Of a stretch of DNA of 64,000 nt, positions 51,888-59,934 are shown in pieces. Under the pieces are notes generated by a model. It saw only the letters and a list, made by a program, of their open reading frames with translations, was not told the origin of the DNA and did not search any database. Where the stretch lies: the NCBI GenBank assembly GCA_041651995.1, contig JBAZID010000002.1:252425-316424 (forward strand), in the 5' to 3' direction. Both the position numbers and the translations under genes were made by a program. This stretch comes from Sulfuricella sp. Its GTDB lineage: Bacteria > Pseudomonadota > Gammaproteobacteria > Burkholderiales > Sulfuricellaceae. How positions within the stretch are numbered: the first letter of the stretch is position 1; each line of letters starts with the position of its first letter.

Positions 51888-52829
51888 ATGTTACACCTGA
51901 CCCTGCGCCAATTGAAAGTATTCGAATTCGTGGCCAAAAACCGAAGTTTCTCGCGTGCTGCGGAGGCTCTTCATTTAAGCCAGCCAGCCGTGTCGATGCA
52001 GGTCAGACAGCTGGAGGAAAGTGTCGGGCTGCCTTTGTTCGAGCAAATGGGGAAAAAGATCTTTCTCACCGAGGCCGGTCAGGAAATGTTTCATTGCAGC
52101 CGGGTGATTGCCGGGCAGCTGGAGGAAATGGAAGGGGTGCTGGGGCGCATGAAGGGGCTGGATCAGGGGCGCCTGAAAATCACCGTGGTGAGTACCGCCA
52201 ATTATTTCGCGCCGCAATTGCTGGCAAGTTTCTGCCAGCGCCATAGCGGAGTGACGGTCAGCCTGGATGTCACCAACCGCGAAGTGCTGTTGCAGCAACT
52301 GGCCAACAACGAGACGGATATGGCGATCATGGGCCAGCCGCCGGATGGCCAGGACCTCGGCACCGAATCCTTCATGGAAAATCCGCTGGTGGTGATTGCT
52401 TCGCCCGGCCACGCACTGGCGGGTAAAAAAGGCATACCGGTAAAACAGTTGGCGGGGGAAACATTTCTCGTGCGCGAAGCCGGTTCAGGTACGCGCAGCG
52501 CGATGGAGCGCATTTTTCAAGAGCATGGCATCGCCCTCAATGCAGGCATGGTGATGAGCACCAACGAAGCCATCAAGCAGGCGGTGCAGGCGGGGATGGG
52601 GCTGGGAATCGTCTCTCTGCATACCGTGGCACTGGAGCTGGAGACCGGGAGGCTGGCCATACTCGATGTGGAGTCGTTTCCCATTCTGCGCCACTGGTTT
52701 GTGGTGCATCGCCAGAACAAGCGTCTTTCTCCGGTGGCGGCGGGATTCAAGGCCTTCCTGTTGCAGGAAGCGGCAGCGCTGATGGCCAGGAATCAGGCTT
52801 CGCCGCTGTCTTCCATGCCCAGCTCCTGA
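51888..52829 (+). CDS. cbbR: LysR-type transcriptional regulator CbbR
   Basis: Activator of Calvin-cycle genes that senses metabolites such as RuBP, ATP or NADPH. The 313 residues have an N-terminal winged helix-turn-helix (LRQLKVFEFVAKNRSFSRAA, then LSQPAVSMQVRQLEE) and a LysR substrate domain (about 95-300). Divergence from cbbM is the classic arrangement. Its last 37 bases overlap the convergent ntrC. Confidence 0.94.
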   Translation: MLHLTLRQLKVFEFVAKNRSFSRAAEALHLSQPAVSMQVRQLEESVGLPLFEQMGKKIFLTEAGQEMFHCSRVIAGQLEEMEGVLGRMKGLDQGRLKITVVSTANYFAPQLLASFCQRHSGVTVSLDVTNREVLLQQLANNETDMAIMGQPPDGQDLGTESFMENPLVVIASPGHALAGKKGIPVKQLAGETFLVREAGSGTRSAMERIFQEHGIALNAGMVMSTNEAIKQAVQAGMGLGIVSLHTVALELETGRLAILDVESFPILRHWFVVHRQNKRLSPVAAGFKAFLLQEAAALMARNQASPLSSMPSS

Positions 52830-54190
52830 ATCTTGCGGGTCAGGGTGTTGCGCCCGAGACCCAGCAACTGCGCTGCTTCTATTTTTCGCCCGCCGGTATG
52901 TTTGAGCGCCTGCGCAATCAGCACGCGTTCGAACTGATGAGTGAGCGCTTCCATGATGCCTTTATCACCACGATCAAAGGCGGTATTCGCTGCGCTATCC
53001 AGTGCGCTGGTCCAGTCGGCGGAAGCGGGCGCCTGGCTTTCTTCGCGTAGTTCCGGCGGCAAGTCGGGTACTTCCACGTTCTGGCCCGGCGCCATGACGG
53101 TGATCCAGTGACAGACGTTTTCCAGTTGCCGGACATTGCCGCTCCATGGCAGCGTGGCCAGATATCTGAGCGCCGCCTCGGAAAGTTTTTTTGCCTCGAC
53201 GCCAAGCTCCTGGGCGCTCTTTTGCAGGAAGAATTTAGCCAGCAGCGGAATATCTTCGCGCCTTTCGCGCAGGGGCGGGAGGCGCAGGCGGATGACATTC
53301 AGACGGTGGAACAGGTCTTCGCGAAACAGGCCCTGTTTGACGCGCTGTTCCATGTCCTGATGGGTCGCGGCAATCACGCGCACGTTGACCTTGATTGGGG
53401 AATGGCCGCCAACGCGATAGAACTGGCCGTCGGAGAGCACGCGCAGGAGGCGGGTTTGCAGCTCGGCGGGCATGTCACCGATTTCATCCAGAAACAGGGT
53501 GCCGCCATCCGCCTGCTCGAAACGTCCGCGACGCATTGCCTGGGCTCCGGTGAAGGCGCCGCGCTCATGGCCGAATAGTTCGGATTCCAGCAAATCACGG
53601 GGTATGGCTGCGGTGTTGATAGCGATGAAGGGTTTGTCGGCGCGCGGGCTGTGGCGGTGCAGGGCGCGCGCCACCAGTTCCTTGCCGGAGCCCGATTCGC
53701 CGTTGATGAGTACCGTGACATGGGATTGCGACAGGCGGCCAATGGCGCGGAAAACCTCCTGCATTGCCGGGGCCTGACCCAGAATCTCCGGCGCGGTTTC
53801 GAGCGTCTCCTGTTCCCCGCTTTGCCGCATGCTTTCGTCAATGGCGCGGCGAATCAGATCGACGGCATGGTCAATATCGAAGGGCTTGGGCAGGTATTCG
53901 AAGGCGCCTCCCTGGAAGGCGGAAACAGCACTTTCCAGGTCGGAATGGGCCGTCATGATGATAACGGGAAGCGCCGGGTAGCGCTGCTTGAGGTGCTGCA
54001 GCAGTTCCAGGCCGGATTCGCCGGGCATGCGAATGTCGCTCACCACTACCTGGGGTGTGGCGGTTTCCAGGGCAGAAAGCGCTTCCTGGGCGGAGGAAAA
54101 ACTCTTGAATTCGATGCCGGCCCGCGTCAGCGTTTTTTCGAACACCCAGCGGATGGAGCGGTCGTCGTCAATGATCCAGATGGGCTGCAT
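52793..54190 (-). CDS. ntrC: Nitrogen regulation response regulator NtrC (sigma-54 activator)
   Basis: AAA+ enhancer-binding protein activating sigma-54 promoters under nitrogen limitation. The 465 residues contain a receiver domain with phosphoacceptor Asp52 (VVSDIRMPG), a central ATPase with Walker A GESGSGKE, the sigma-54-contacting loop ERGAFTGA near 215 and Walker B LFLDEIGDM, and a C-terminal Fis-type helix-turn-helix (GRKIEAAQLLGLGRNTLTRK). All parts are intact. It is 15 bases behind ntrB. Its 3' end overlaps cbbR, a rare contact between nitrogen and carbon regulators. Confidence 0.96.
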   Translation of the reverse strand: MQPIWIIDDDRSIRWVFEKTLTRAGIEFKSFSSAQEALSALETATPQVVVSDIRMPGESGLELLQHLKQRYPALPVIIMTAHSDLESAVSAFQGGAFEYLPKPFDIDHAVDLIRRAIDESMRQSGEQETLETAPEILGQAPAMQEVFRAIGRLSQSHVTVLINGESGSGKELVARALHRHSPRADKPFIAINTAAIPRDLLESELFGHERGAFTGAQAMRRGRFEQADGGTLFLDEIGDMPAELQTRLLRVLSDGQFYRVGGHSPIKVNVRVIAATHQDMEQRVKQGLFREDLFHRLNVIRLRLPPLRERREDIPLLAKFFLQKSAQELGVEAKKLSEAALRYLATLPWSGNVRQLENVCHWITVMAPGQNVEVPDLPPELREESQAPASADWTSALDSAANTAFDRGDKGIMEALTHQFERVLIAQALKHTGGRKIEAAQLLGLGRNTLTRKIQELGMEDSGEA

Positions 54191-54205
54191 GGTGTTTTCG
54201 TCATT

Positions 54206-55264
54206 TCAGGAATGGGTTGTGGTCTCGGTCACCGGCAGCAGTATTGTAAAGCAGGTACGCCCGGGTTTGCTGTCGCATTCGATGGAGCCATGGTGTTGGG
54301 CCACAAACGATTGGGCCAGCGTCAGCCCCAGGCCGCTGCCGCCATCGCGGCCTGATACCAGGGGATAGAAGATTTTTTCGCGGATACTTTCCGGCACGCC
54401 CGGACCGTTGTCGATAATCTGGATCAGTAGAGCAAGCCGGTAGCGCTTTTTTGCTAGCGTGACCTGGCGGGCAATGCGCGTACGCAGTGTGATTTCTCCC
54501 CGGCCCTGCATGGCTTGAGCGGCATTGCGGCTGATATTGAGCGCAACCTGAATCAGCTGTTCCTGGTCGGCGTAAATATCCGGCAGGCTGGTGTCGTAAT
54601 CACGCCGGATGGTGATTCCTTGAGAATGCTCGGCCAGCAACAGGCTGCGAACCCGTTCCAGCACTTCATGGATGTTCACCATGCGATATTGAGGCGGGCG
54701 GTGCGGTGTGAGCAGGCGGTCCATCAGCGAGCGCAAGCGGTCCGCTTCCTTGATGATGACCTGGGTATATTCCTTCAGTTCCGGCTTGGGGAGCTCCAGT
54801 TCCAGCAACTGCGCCGCTCCGCGCAGCCCCCCCAACGGGTTCTTGATTTCATGGGCCAGGTTGCGCACCAGTTCCTGGTTGGCCTGCTGTTGCAGCAGCA
54901 TCCGCTCTTCCCTGGCGATTTTCAGCTGCTTGTCGATCTGATGGAATTCCAGAATAAGGCGAACGGTGCCGGCTTCCACGGGTGTGAACGTGCAGCTGAC
55001 GGAAAGGAGAGCGTGGCTGGGGGTGCTTAAAGTGAGTTCATGCTCGGTAAAGCTGGTATTGCCGGGGAGGATTTGCTCGACAGCGGAAACAAGCGGGCTA
55101 TCAGCGCCGAAAACCTGCTTCAAATTGTGGCCGCAAATATGGTTCAGGCTAACTTCGAACAGATTCTCAGCTGATGGGTTGGCATAAAGGATCAGTCCTC
55201 CCCCATCCAGCAAGAGAACTGCCGTGGACAGGTGTTCAAGGCCGAGAAATGGCGGGGGAATCAC
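54206..55264 (-). CDS. ntrB: Nitrogen regulation sensor kinase NtrB (GlnL)
   Basis: Cytoplasmic kinase/phosphatase controlling NtrC through PII. The 352 residues have a PAS domain (about 8-125), an H box NLAHEIKNPLGGLRGAAQLL with His138, and an HATPase domain with N box (ALNISRNAAQAM), DNGPGVP and GGSGLGLTLAQSF. No membrane helices. Start is GTG 55264, forming a GTGA overlap with the DUF4124 gene stop. Confidence 0.95.
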   Translation of the reverse strand: MIPPPFLGLEHLSTAVLLLDGGGLILYANPSAENLFEVSLNHICGHNLKQVFGADSPLVSAVEQILPGNTSFTEHELTLSTPSHALLSVSCTFTPVEAGTVRLILEFHQIDKQLKIAREERMLLQQQANQELVRNLAHEIKNPLGGLRGAAQLLELELPKPELKEYTQVIIKEADRLRSLMDRLLTPHRPPQYRMVNIHEVLERVRSLLLAEHSQGITIRRDYDTSLPDIYADQEQLIQVALNISRNAAQAMQGRGEITLRTRIARQVTLAKKRYRLALLIQIIDNGPGVPESIREKIFYPLVSGRDGGSGLGLTLAQSFVAQHHGSIECDSKPGRTCFTILLPVTETTTHS

Positions 55265-55671
55265 TTCAGGCTGGATAGCTCTTTTTTGAGCGCGGAGACA
55301 TTTTTCTCGTGGAGATCGATCTCTTCCTTTGATTGCTTTTTGGCGGCATCAGCCAGCAGCTTTTCTTCGGTAGCCAGTTCTTCCTCCAGAATTTTGCGCC
55401 GGGTATCATCGCGTTTTTTCTGGGTGTCGCTGTCCACCTTGGGAAAACTGGCCGGCGTAGGGGCGCTGGTCTTGGCGCGCGGTCCCGGCACAGTAGTCAG
55501 AGGCTCAAGATTGAGTTTTGTGGCGCCCTTTATCGGCACGTTCGAATAAGTCACGCGTCCCTGGGCGTCAACATGCTTGTAAATCTCGGCATGTGAGGCG
55601 GACACAAAAAGAAGTGTCAGCAGGGCCACAGCGCCATGAACAAGTGGTATTTTACGTTTAAAAAACAGCAT
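55261..55671 (-). CDS. DUF4124-domain exported protein
   Basis: Periplasmic protein of unknown function. The 136-residue precursor has a signal peptide (KRKIPLVHGAVALLTLLFVSASHAE, cleaved after HA), the DUF4124 core EIYKHVDAQGRVTYSNVPIKGA, a Pro/Ala linker and a C-terminal coiled coil (about 85-136, many Lys and Glu). ATG 55671 is preferred over a GTG/TTG start further upstream. A four-base overlap with ntrB is common in betaproteobacteria, where such proteins sit next to glnA/ntrBC. Confidence 0.87.
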   Translation of the reverse strand: MLFFKRKIPLVHGAVALLTLLFVSASHAEIYKHVDAQGRVTYSNVPIKGATKLNLEPLTTVPGPRAKTSAPTPASFPKVDSDTQKKRDDTRRKILEEELATEEKLLADAAKKQSKEEIDLHEKNVSALKKELSSLK

Positions 55672-55745
55672 ATTAACTGGAGCTCGTTGGATTTTCGGCC
55701 AGTTTAGGGGATGCTGGTCGAATTTGCAATGCACATGCATGGCGG

Positions 55746-56165
55746 TCAAGACGGCTCAACAATCTCGAAGTCATGCGTTATTTCGGCGCTTTTTCCAAGC
55801 ATGATGGAGGCTGAGCAGTATTTCTCGGCAGAAAGTTTTACTGCGCGCTCAACCAGCTCTGCTTTCAGGTTTAATCCGCTGACGATGAAGTGGATGTGAA
55901 TCCTGGTAAATATCTTGGGGTCGGTTGTGGCGCGTTCGGCATCGATTTCGGCAATGCAATCGGTGACCTGCTGGCGGCTTTTTTTCAGGATGTGAACCAC
56001 ATCGAAAGAAGTGCAGCCACCCGTCCCAAGTAGCAGTAGTTCCATGGGGCGCGGCCCGATATTGCGCCCTCCCATGTCAGGCGGGCCATCCATCACGATT
56101 GCGTGACCGCTTTCGCTTTCGCCGATGAAGCTGGCTTCTCCAGCCCATTTGATGCGTGCCTTCAT
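55746..56165 (-). CDS. OsmC family protein (YhfA-like)
   Basis: Thiol-dependent peroxide-handling family. The 139 residues show the two conserved cysteines, one in GTGGCTSFDVVHIL and one in AEKYCSASIML, and the usual N-terminal KWAGEASF strand. The YhfA-like subgroup is most similar by layout. Upstream of the DUF4124 gene by 74 bases, same strand; divergent from rplM. Confidence 0.9.
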   Translation of the reverse strand: MKARIKWAGEASFIGESESGHAIVMDGPPDMGGRNIGPRPMELLLLGTGGCTSFDVVHILKKSRQQVTDCIAEIDAERATTDPKIFTRIHIHFIVSGLNLKAELVERAVKLSAEKYCSASIMLGKSAEITHDFEIVEPS

Positions 56166-56275
56166 GTGTGTCCTTTCAGTGCGGAATTTCTGGATGGCTT
56201 AGATTGAATAAACAGCATGTTATCAGATTGGGATGCCCGAATCTGAATGCTCATGTTAAGAATAAGGATTTTTGT

Positions 56276-56305
56276 TTGACATGCGTGTGTGATCTGCCTT
56301 AAAAT
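56276..56305 (+). promoter_or_regulatory. Sigma-70 promoter of rplM-rpsI
   Basis: Perfect TTGACA (56276-56281), 18-base spacer, TAAAAT (56300-56305), then a GC-rich discriminator GCGCCCC, typical of growth-rate controlled ribosomal genes. The leader to rplM is about 30 bases. Confidence 0.8.
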
Positions 56306-56341
56306 GCGCCCCTTTCTCTATTCGAACAACTGGATTTCTGC

Positions 56342-56770
56342 ATGAAAACTTTTTCTGCAAAACCGCACGAAGTCAAGCGTGACTGGTTCCTGGTTGACGC
56401 CACGGATAAAGTTTTGGGGCGTCTGGCTAGTGAAATTGCATCGCGTTTGCGCGGTAAACACAAGGCTGAATACACGCCGCACGTGGACACGGGCGATTAT
56501 ATCGTGGTCGTGAACGTTGAAAAACTGCGGGTAACGGGTGCCAAGGCCGAAGACAAGCTCTACCATCGGCACACTGGATACCCTGGCGGTCTTTACACCA
56601 CCAACTTTACTAAAATGCAGCAGCGTTTCCCCGGCCGAGTGCTCGAGAAAGCCGTCAAGGGCATGCTGCCAAAAGGCCCGCTGGGTTACGCCATGCTGAA
56701 GAAACTCAAGTGCTACAGTGGTCCTGAGCATCAGCATATCGCGCAACAACCTAAGGCATTGGAAATCTAA
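56342..56770 (+). CDS. rplM: 50S ribosomal protein L13
   Basis: Early-assembling large-subunit protein. The 142 residues show WFLVDATDKVLGRLASEIA and VEKAVKGMLPKGPLG-type motifs (here LEKAVKGMLPKGPLGYAML), normal length. First gene of rplM-rpsI, followed after nine bases by rpsI. Confidence 0.98.
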   Translation: MKTFSAKPHEVKRDWFLVDATDKVLGRLASEIASRLRGKHKAEYTPHVDTGDYIVVVNVEKLRVTGAKAEDKLYHRHTGYPGGLYTTNFTKMQQRFPGRVLEKAVKGMLPKGPLGYAMLKKLKCYSGPEHQHIAQQPKALEI

Positions 56771-56779
56771 GGAATCGCC

Positions 56780-57172
56780 ATGATCGGTAATTACAACTAT
56801 GGTACCGGCCGCCGCAAGAGCTCGGTCGCACGCGTGTTCTTGAAGTCCGGTTCGGGCAACATTGTCGTCAACGGCAAGCCAGTGGACGTTTTCTTTTCCC
56901 GTGAAACTGGCCGCATGGTCGTTCGCCAGCCGCTGGAATTGACCAATAACCTCACTTCTTTTGACATTATGGTCAACGTGGCAGGTGGCGGCGAGTCTGG
57001 CCAAGCTGGCGCGATACGTCATGGTATTACGCGTGCCCTGATCGACTACGACACTGATCTGAAGAGCGCACTCTCCAAGGCTGGTCTGGTGACTCGCGAT
57101 GCTCGTGAAGTTGAGCGTAAAAAAGTCGGTTTGCGCAAAGCGCGCCGTCGCAAGCAATTCTCCAAGCGTTAA
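56780..57172 (+). CDS. rpsI: 30S ribosomal protein S9
   Basis: Small-subunit protein whose C-terminal tail touches P-site tRNA. The 130 residues show NYGTGRRKSSVARVF, GGGESGQAGAIRHGI and the basic tail KKVGLRKARRRKQFSKR. Normal length; a perfect terminator follows. Confidence 0.98.
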   Translation: MIGNYNYGTGRRKSSVARVFLKSGSGNIVVNGKPVDVFFSRETGRMVVRQPLELTNNLTSFDIMVNVAGGGESGQAGAIRHGITRALIDYDTDLKSALSKAGLVTRDAREVERKKVGLRKARRRKQFSKR

Positions 57173-57188
57173 TCGCGTTTGTGTGCCT

Positions 57189-57214
57189 AAAAAGCCGCCT
57201 TCGGGCGGCTTTTT
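57189..57214 (+). terminator. Intrinsic terminator after rpsI
   Basis: AAAAAGCCGCC (57189-57199), loop TTCG, GGCGGCTTTTT (57204-57214), a textbook stem with UUCG tetraloop and T tail. Confidence 0.95.
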
Positions 57215-57285
57215 TATTGCCTTTTGGGTTGCCTAAGCGGGGGCACCCTTTTATGATTAATCCCTTTCCGTGAGTGGGGTTTGCA

Positions 57286-58314
57286 ATGATCAAGGTGGGT
57301 ATTGTAGGAGGTACCGGATATACCGGTGTGGAGTTGTTGCGTTTGCTGGCGCAACACCCCGAGGCGAAACTTGAAGCCATTACCTCGCGCAAGGAAGCCG
57401 GGATGGCGGTGAGCGACATGTTCCCCAACCTGCGTGGGCGCGTAAACCTGAAATTTCAAGATCCGGCCGAAGCGCCCCTGCATCAGTGCGATGTGGTGTT
57501 TTTCGCCACGCCCAACGGCGTTGCCATGCAGCAGGCCAAGACCCTTGTGGATGCCGGGGTGAAGGTAATCGACCTGGCAGCGGATTTCCGCATCAAGGAT
57601 ATTTCCGTGTGGGAAAGGTGGTATGGCATGCAACATGCCTGCCCGGATCTGGTTGAGGAAGCCGTGTATGCCTTGCCGGAAATCAATCGGGGAGAAATTC
57701 CTGGTGCTCGTGTGATTGCCAATCCAGGCTGCTATCCAACGGCTGTCCAGCTTGGCTTTCTGCCACTGATTGAAGCAGGGGTTATCGAGCTTGATGGCTT
57801 GGTCGCAGATTGCAAATCGGGTGTTTCAGGCGCCGGGCGCAAGGCGGAGGTTCATGCTCTATATAGCGAGGCATCGGATAACTTCAAGGCCTATGGCGTC
57901 GCAGGCCATCGCCATTTGCCGGAGATTGTTCAGGGTCTGTCGCTCCGGGCCGGTTCTCCGGTCGGTCTGACATTTGTGCCTCACTTGACCCCTTTGATTC
58001 GGGGTATCCATGCCACGCTTTACGCCCGGCTGAACAAGGATGTGGATATTCAGGCGCTATATGAAGAGCGCTATGCCAATGAATATTTTGCCGATGTGAT
58101 GCCTGCCGGAAGCCACCCAGAGACCCGTTCGGTGCGATCAGCCAATTTCTGCCGCATCGCGGTACACCGTCCGCAAGGCGGCGATACGGTCGTGATCCTG
58201 TCTGTCATTGACAACCTGGTCAAAGGCGCGGCAGGGCAGGCGGTACAAAACATGAATATTCTATTTGGGTTGCCAGAGTCGACCGGGTTGCAGCAGATTC
58301 CCATCTTGCCATGA
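57286..58314 (+). CDS. argC: N-acetyl-gamma-glutamyl-phosphate reductase ArgC
   Basis: Third step of arginine synthesis, reducing acetylglutamyl phosphate with NADPH. The 342 residues show the NADP-binding VGIVGGTGYTGVELLRL and the catalytic ANPGCYPTA with active cysteine, plus HRHLPEI. ATG 57286 (MIKVGIVGG) is the family start. It overlaps the following DUF6776-like gene by four bases. Confidence 0.97.
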   Translation: MIKVGIVGGTGYTGVELLRLLAQHPEAKLEAITSRKEAGMAVSDMFPNLRGRVNLKFQDPAEAPLHQCDVVFFATPNGVAMQQAKTLVDAGVKVIDLAADFRIKDISVWERWYGMQHACPDLVEEAVYALPEINRGEIPGARVIANPGCYPTAVQLGFLPLIEAGVIELDGLVADCKSGVSGAGRKAEVHALYSEASDNFKAYGVAGHRHLPEIVQGLSLRAGSPVGLTFVPHLTPLIRGIHATLYARLNKDVDIQALYEERYANEYFADVMPAGSHPETRSVRSANFCRIAVHRPQGGDTVVILSVIDNLVKGAAGQAVQNMNILFGLPESTGLQQIPILP

Positions 58315-59048
58315 GTTTTCTACGCGCCAGGAGACGTAAGTACCATATGGCCTTGCGCCGGGTGGCAGTGCGTTCTCACTTGGCGTGGTACTGGCGTGGC
58401 GCGTTTGTGATTATTGCTCTGGGAGTTGTCGTGGCGCTGGTCTGGCGGCTTTATGTTGCCGACGGGGATCTGGCCGGCTCAGAACGTGAGGCCTCCGGGG
58501 AAGGTGTTGAGCAGTTGAAGGTCAGGATCAGGCAGCTTGAAACTGAGAACGCGCTGCTTCGGTCAGCTCGGGTTAAATATGACCGGCATACCCAGATTGA
58601 CACGGAAGCGCAGAAAAGCCTGGAGCGTGATCTTGGTGCTCTGCAGGAAGAGAATGCCACGCTCAGGGAAGAACTGGCTTTCATTCGCGGAATGAGTTCG
58701 ACCGATCGTTCCGGCGCGCTGAACATCCAGCGTTTTACGGTGAAAAATGCGCGCTCCGGCTATTACCACTTTCAACTGCTAGTGGTTCAGGCGGGGCAAA
58801 AAGAGCGCGTTTTTCGCGGCCGTCTTCAGCTTGTGGTGAAGGCTCAGGATGGTGGCGGGAAGCATGTGCTGGTTTTCCCGGGCAATACGGTGGAGGATGA
58901 TAAATTCAAGATCAATCTGAAGTCCTATCAGAGTATCGAGGGGGATTTTCAGCTTGCTCCGGGCTTGGTGGTCACGAGTGTTGAGGCGCGTATTTTCAGC
59001 GAAGGGTCATCCCAGCTAAAACTAAGCAAGTTGGTAAGTTTGTCTTGA
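58311..59048 (+). CDS. DUF6776-like single-pass membrane protein with coiled coil
   Basis: Function unknown. The 245 residues have a basic cytoplasmic start, one membrane helix (AFVIIALGVVVALVWRLYV, about 30-50), a coiled coil (about 68-125, heptads such as LKVRIRQLETENALLRSA and LQEENATLREELAFIRG) and a beta-rich periplasmic domain (about 135-245). A structural or envelope-scaffold role beside the bactofilin is possible. ATGA overlap with argC; the bactofilin starts 17 bases later. Confidence 0.85.
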   Translation: MSFLRARRRKYHMALRRVAVRSHLAWYWRGAFVIIALGVVVALVWRLYVADGDLAGSEREASGEGVEQLKVRIRQLETENALLRSARVKYDRHTQIDTEAQKSLERDLGALQEENATLREELAFIRGMSSTDRSGALNIQRFTVKNARSGYYHFQLLVVQAGQKERVFRGRLQLVVKAQDGGGKHVLVFPGNTVEDDKFKINLKSYQSIEGDFQLAPGLVVTSVEARIFSEGSSQLKLSKLVSLS

Positions 59049-59065
59049 AATGACTAGGGGCGTTT

Positions 59066-59476
59066 ATGTTTGGTAAAAAGAGCACGAAACCACAAAGCCG
59101 GATTGATAGCCTGATTGCTCACGGTACCAGGATTGAGGGCGATATTTCATTTTCCGGCGGTTTGCGTGTTGATGGTGAAGTGATTGGTAACGTCCGGGCT
59201 GAGGCCGGGCAGGCTAGCACGCTGGTACTTTCAGAGCAGGCGCGGGTCGAGGGGGTAATCGAGGTTTCTCACCTGGTGGTCAATGGCACGATTGCAGGGC
59301 CGGTGCATGTTTCCGAGTATGTCGAACTTCAGTCAAAATCCAGAGTCTCAGGGGATGTTTACTACAAAACATTAGAGATGCATGTGGGTGCCGTTGTCGA
59401 GGGCAAACTGGTGCACCAGGAAAAATTGGCGTTGCCATCGCCGAAAGCTGTTGCCGGCTCAATAGTAGTTGACTAA
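59066..59476 (+). CDS. Bactofilin (polymer-forming cytoskeletal protein)
   Basis: Self-assembling cytoskeletal protein that scaffolds cell-wall or pole functions. The 136 residues have a short N-terminal tail and the right-handed beta-helix core (about 20-115) with repeats such as GTRIEGDISFSGGLRVDGEVIGN and ARVEGVIEVSHLVVNGTIAGP. An M23 peptidoglycan hydrolase lies 1.6 kb away on the other strand; bactofilins are often paired with such enzymes. Located between the DUF6776-like gene and erpA. Confidence 0.92.
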   Translation: MFGKKSTKPQSRIDSLIAHGTRIEGDISFSGGLRVDGEVIGNVRAEAGQASTLVLSEQARVEGVIEVSHLVVNGTIAGPVHVSEYVELQSKSRVSGDVYYKTLEMHVGAVVEGKLVHQEKLALPSPKAVAGSIVVD

Positions 59477-59531
59477 ATCGCTATAGCTTAGCAGAATACG
59501 ATATTTAAGATAATTTCTTAGGAGCGCAACC

Positions 59532-59882
59532 ATGAACGCAGTCACTGAAATGCCGAGTCCATTGAATTTTACCGATAATGCTGCGGCCAAGGTCAAGAGC
59601 CTGATCGAGGAAGAGGGCAGTGCAGACCTGAAGCTGCGCGTTTTTGTCTCTGGTGGTGGCTGTTCCGGATTTCAGTATGGCTTCACATTTGATGAGGTCA
59701 CCAATGAAGATGATACCGTAGTTGAAAAAAATGGCGTGACACTGTTGATCGACCCGATGAGCTTCCAGTATCTGGCAGGCGCCGAGATCGACTACAGTGA
59801 GGGCCTTAACGGGGCGCAGTTCGTGATCAAGAATCCCAATGCAACCACGACCTGCGGTTGTGGATCCTCTTTTTCATCCTGA
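59532..59882 (+). CDS. erpA: Iron-sulfur cluster insertion protein ErpA
   Basis: A-type carrier delivering [4Fe-4S] clusters, for example to the isoprenoid enzymes. The 116 residues carry the three ligands: Cys44 in SGGGCSGFQYGF, and Cys108 and Cys110 in TTCGCGSSFS. The length and start fit ErpA rather than IscA. The gene has AGGAG upstream and is followed by a strong terminator. Confidence 0.95.
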   Translation: MNAVTEMPSPLNFTDNAAAKVKSLIEEEGSADLKLRVFVSGGGCSGFQYGFTFDEVTNEDDTVVEKNGVTLLIDPMSFQYLAGAEIDYSEGLNGAQFVIKNPNATTTCGCGSSFSS

Positions 59883-59901
59883 GCCATCGTTTTTCTGACA
59901 C

Positions 59902-59934
59902 AAGCAAAGGGGCTTCGGCCCCTTTGCTTATTTT
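59902..59934. terminator. Terminator between erpA and anmK
   Basis: AAGCAAAGGGGC (59902-59913), loop TTCG, GCCCCTTTGCTT (59918-59929), then ATTTTAT. It ends erpA and also lies just after the convergent anmK. Confidence 0.93.
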
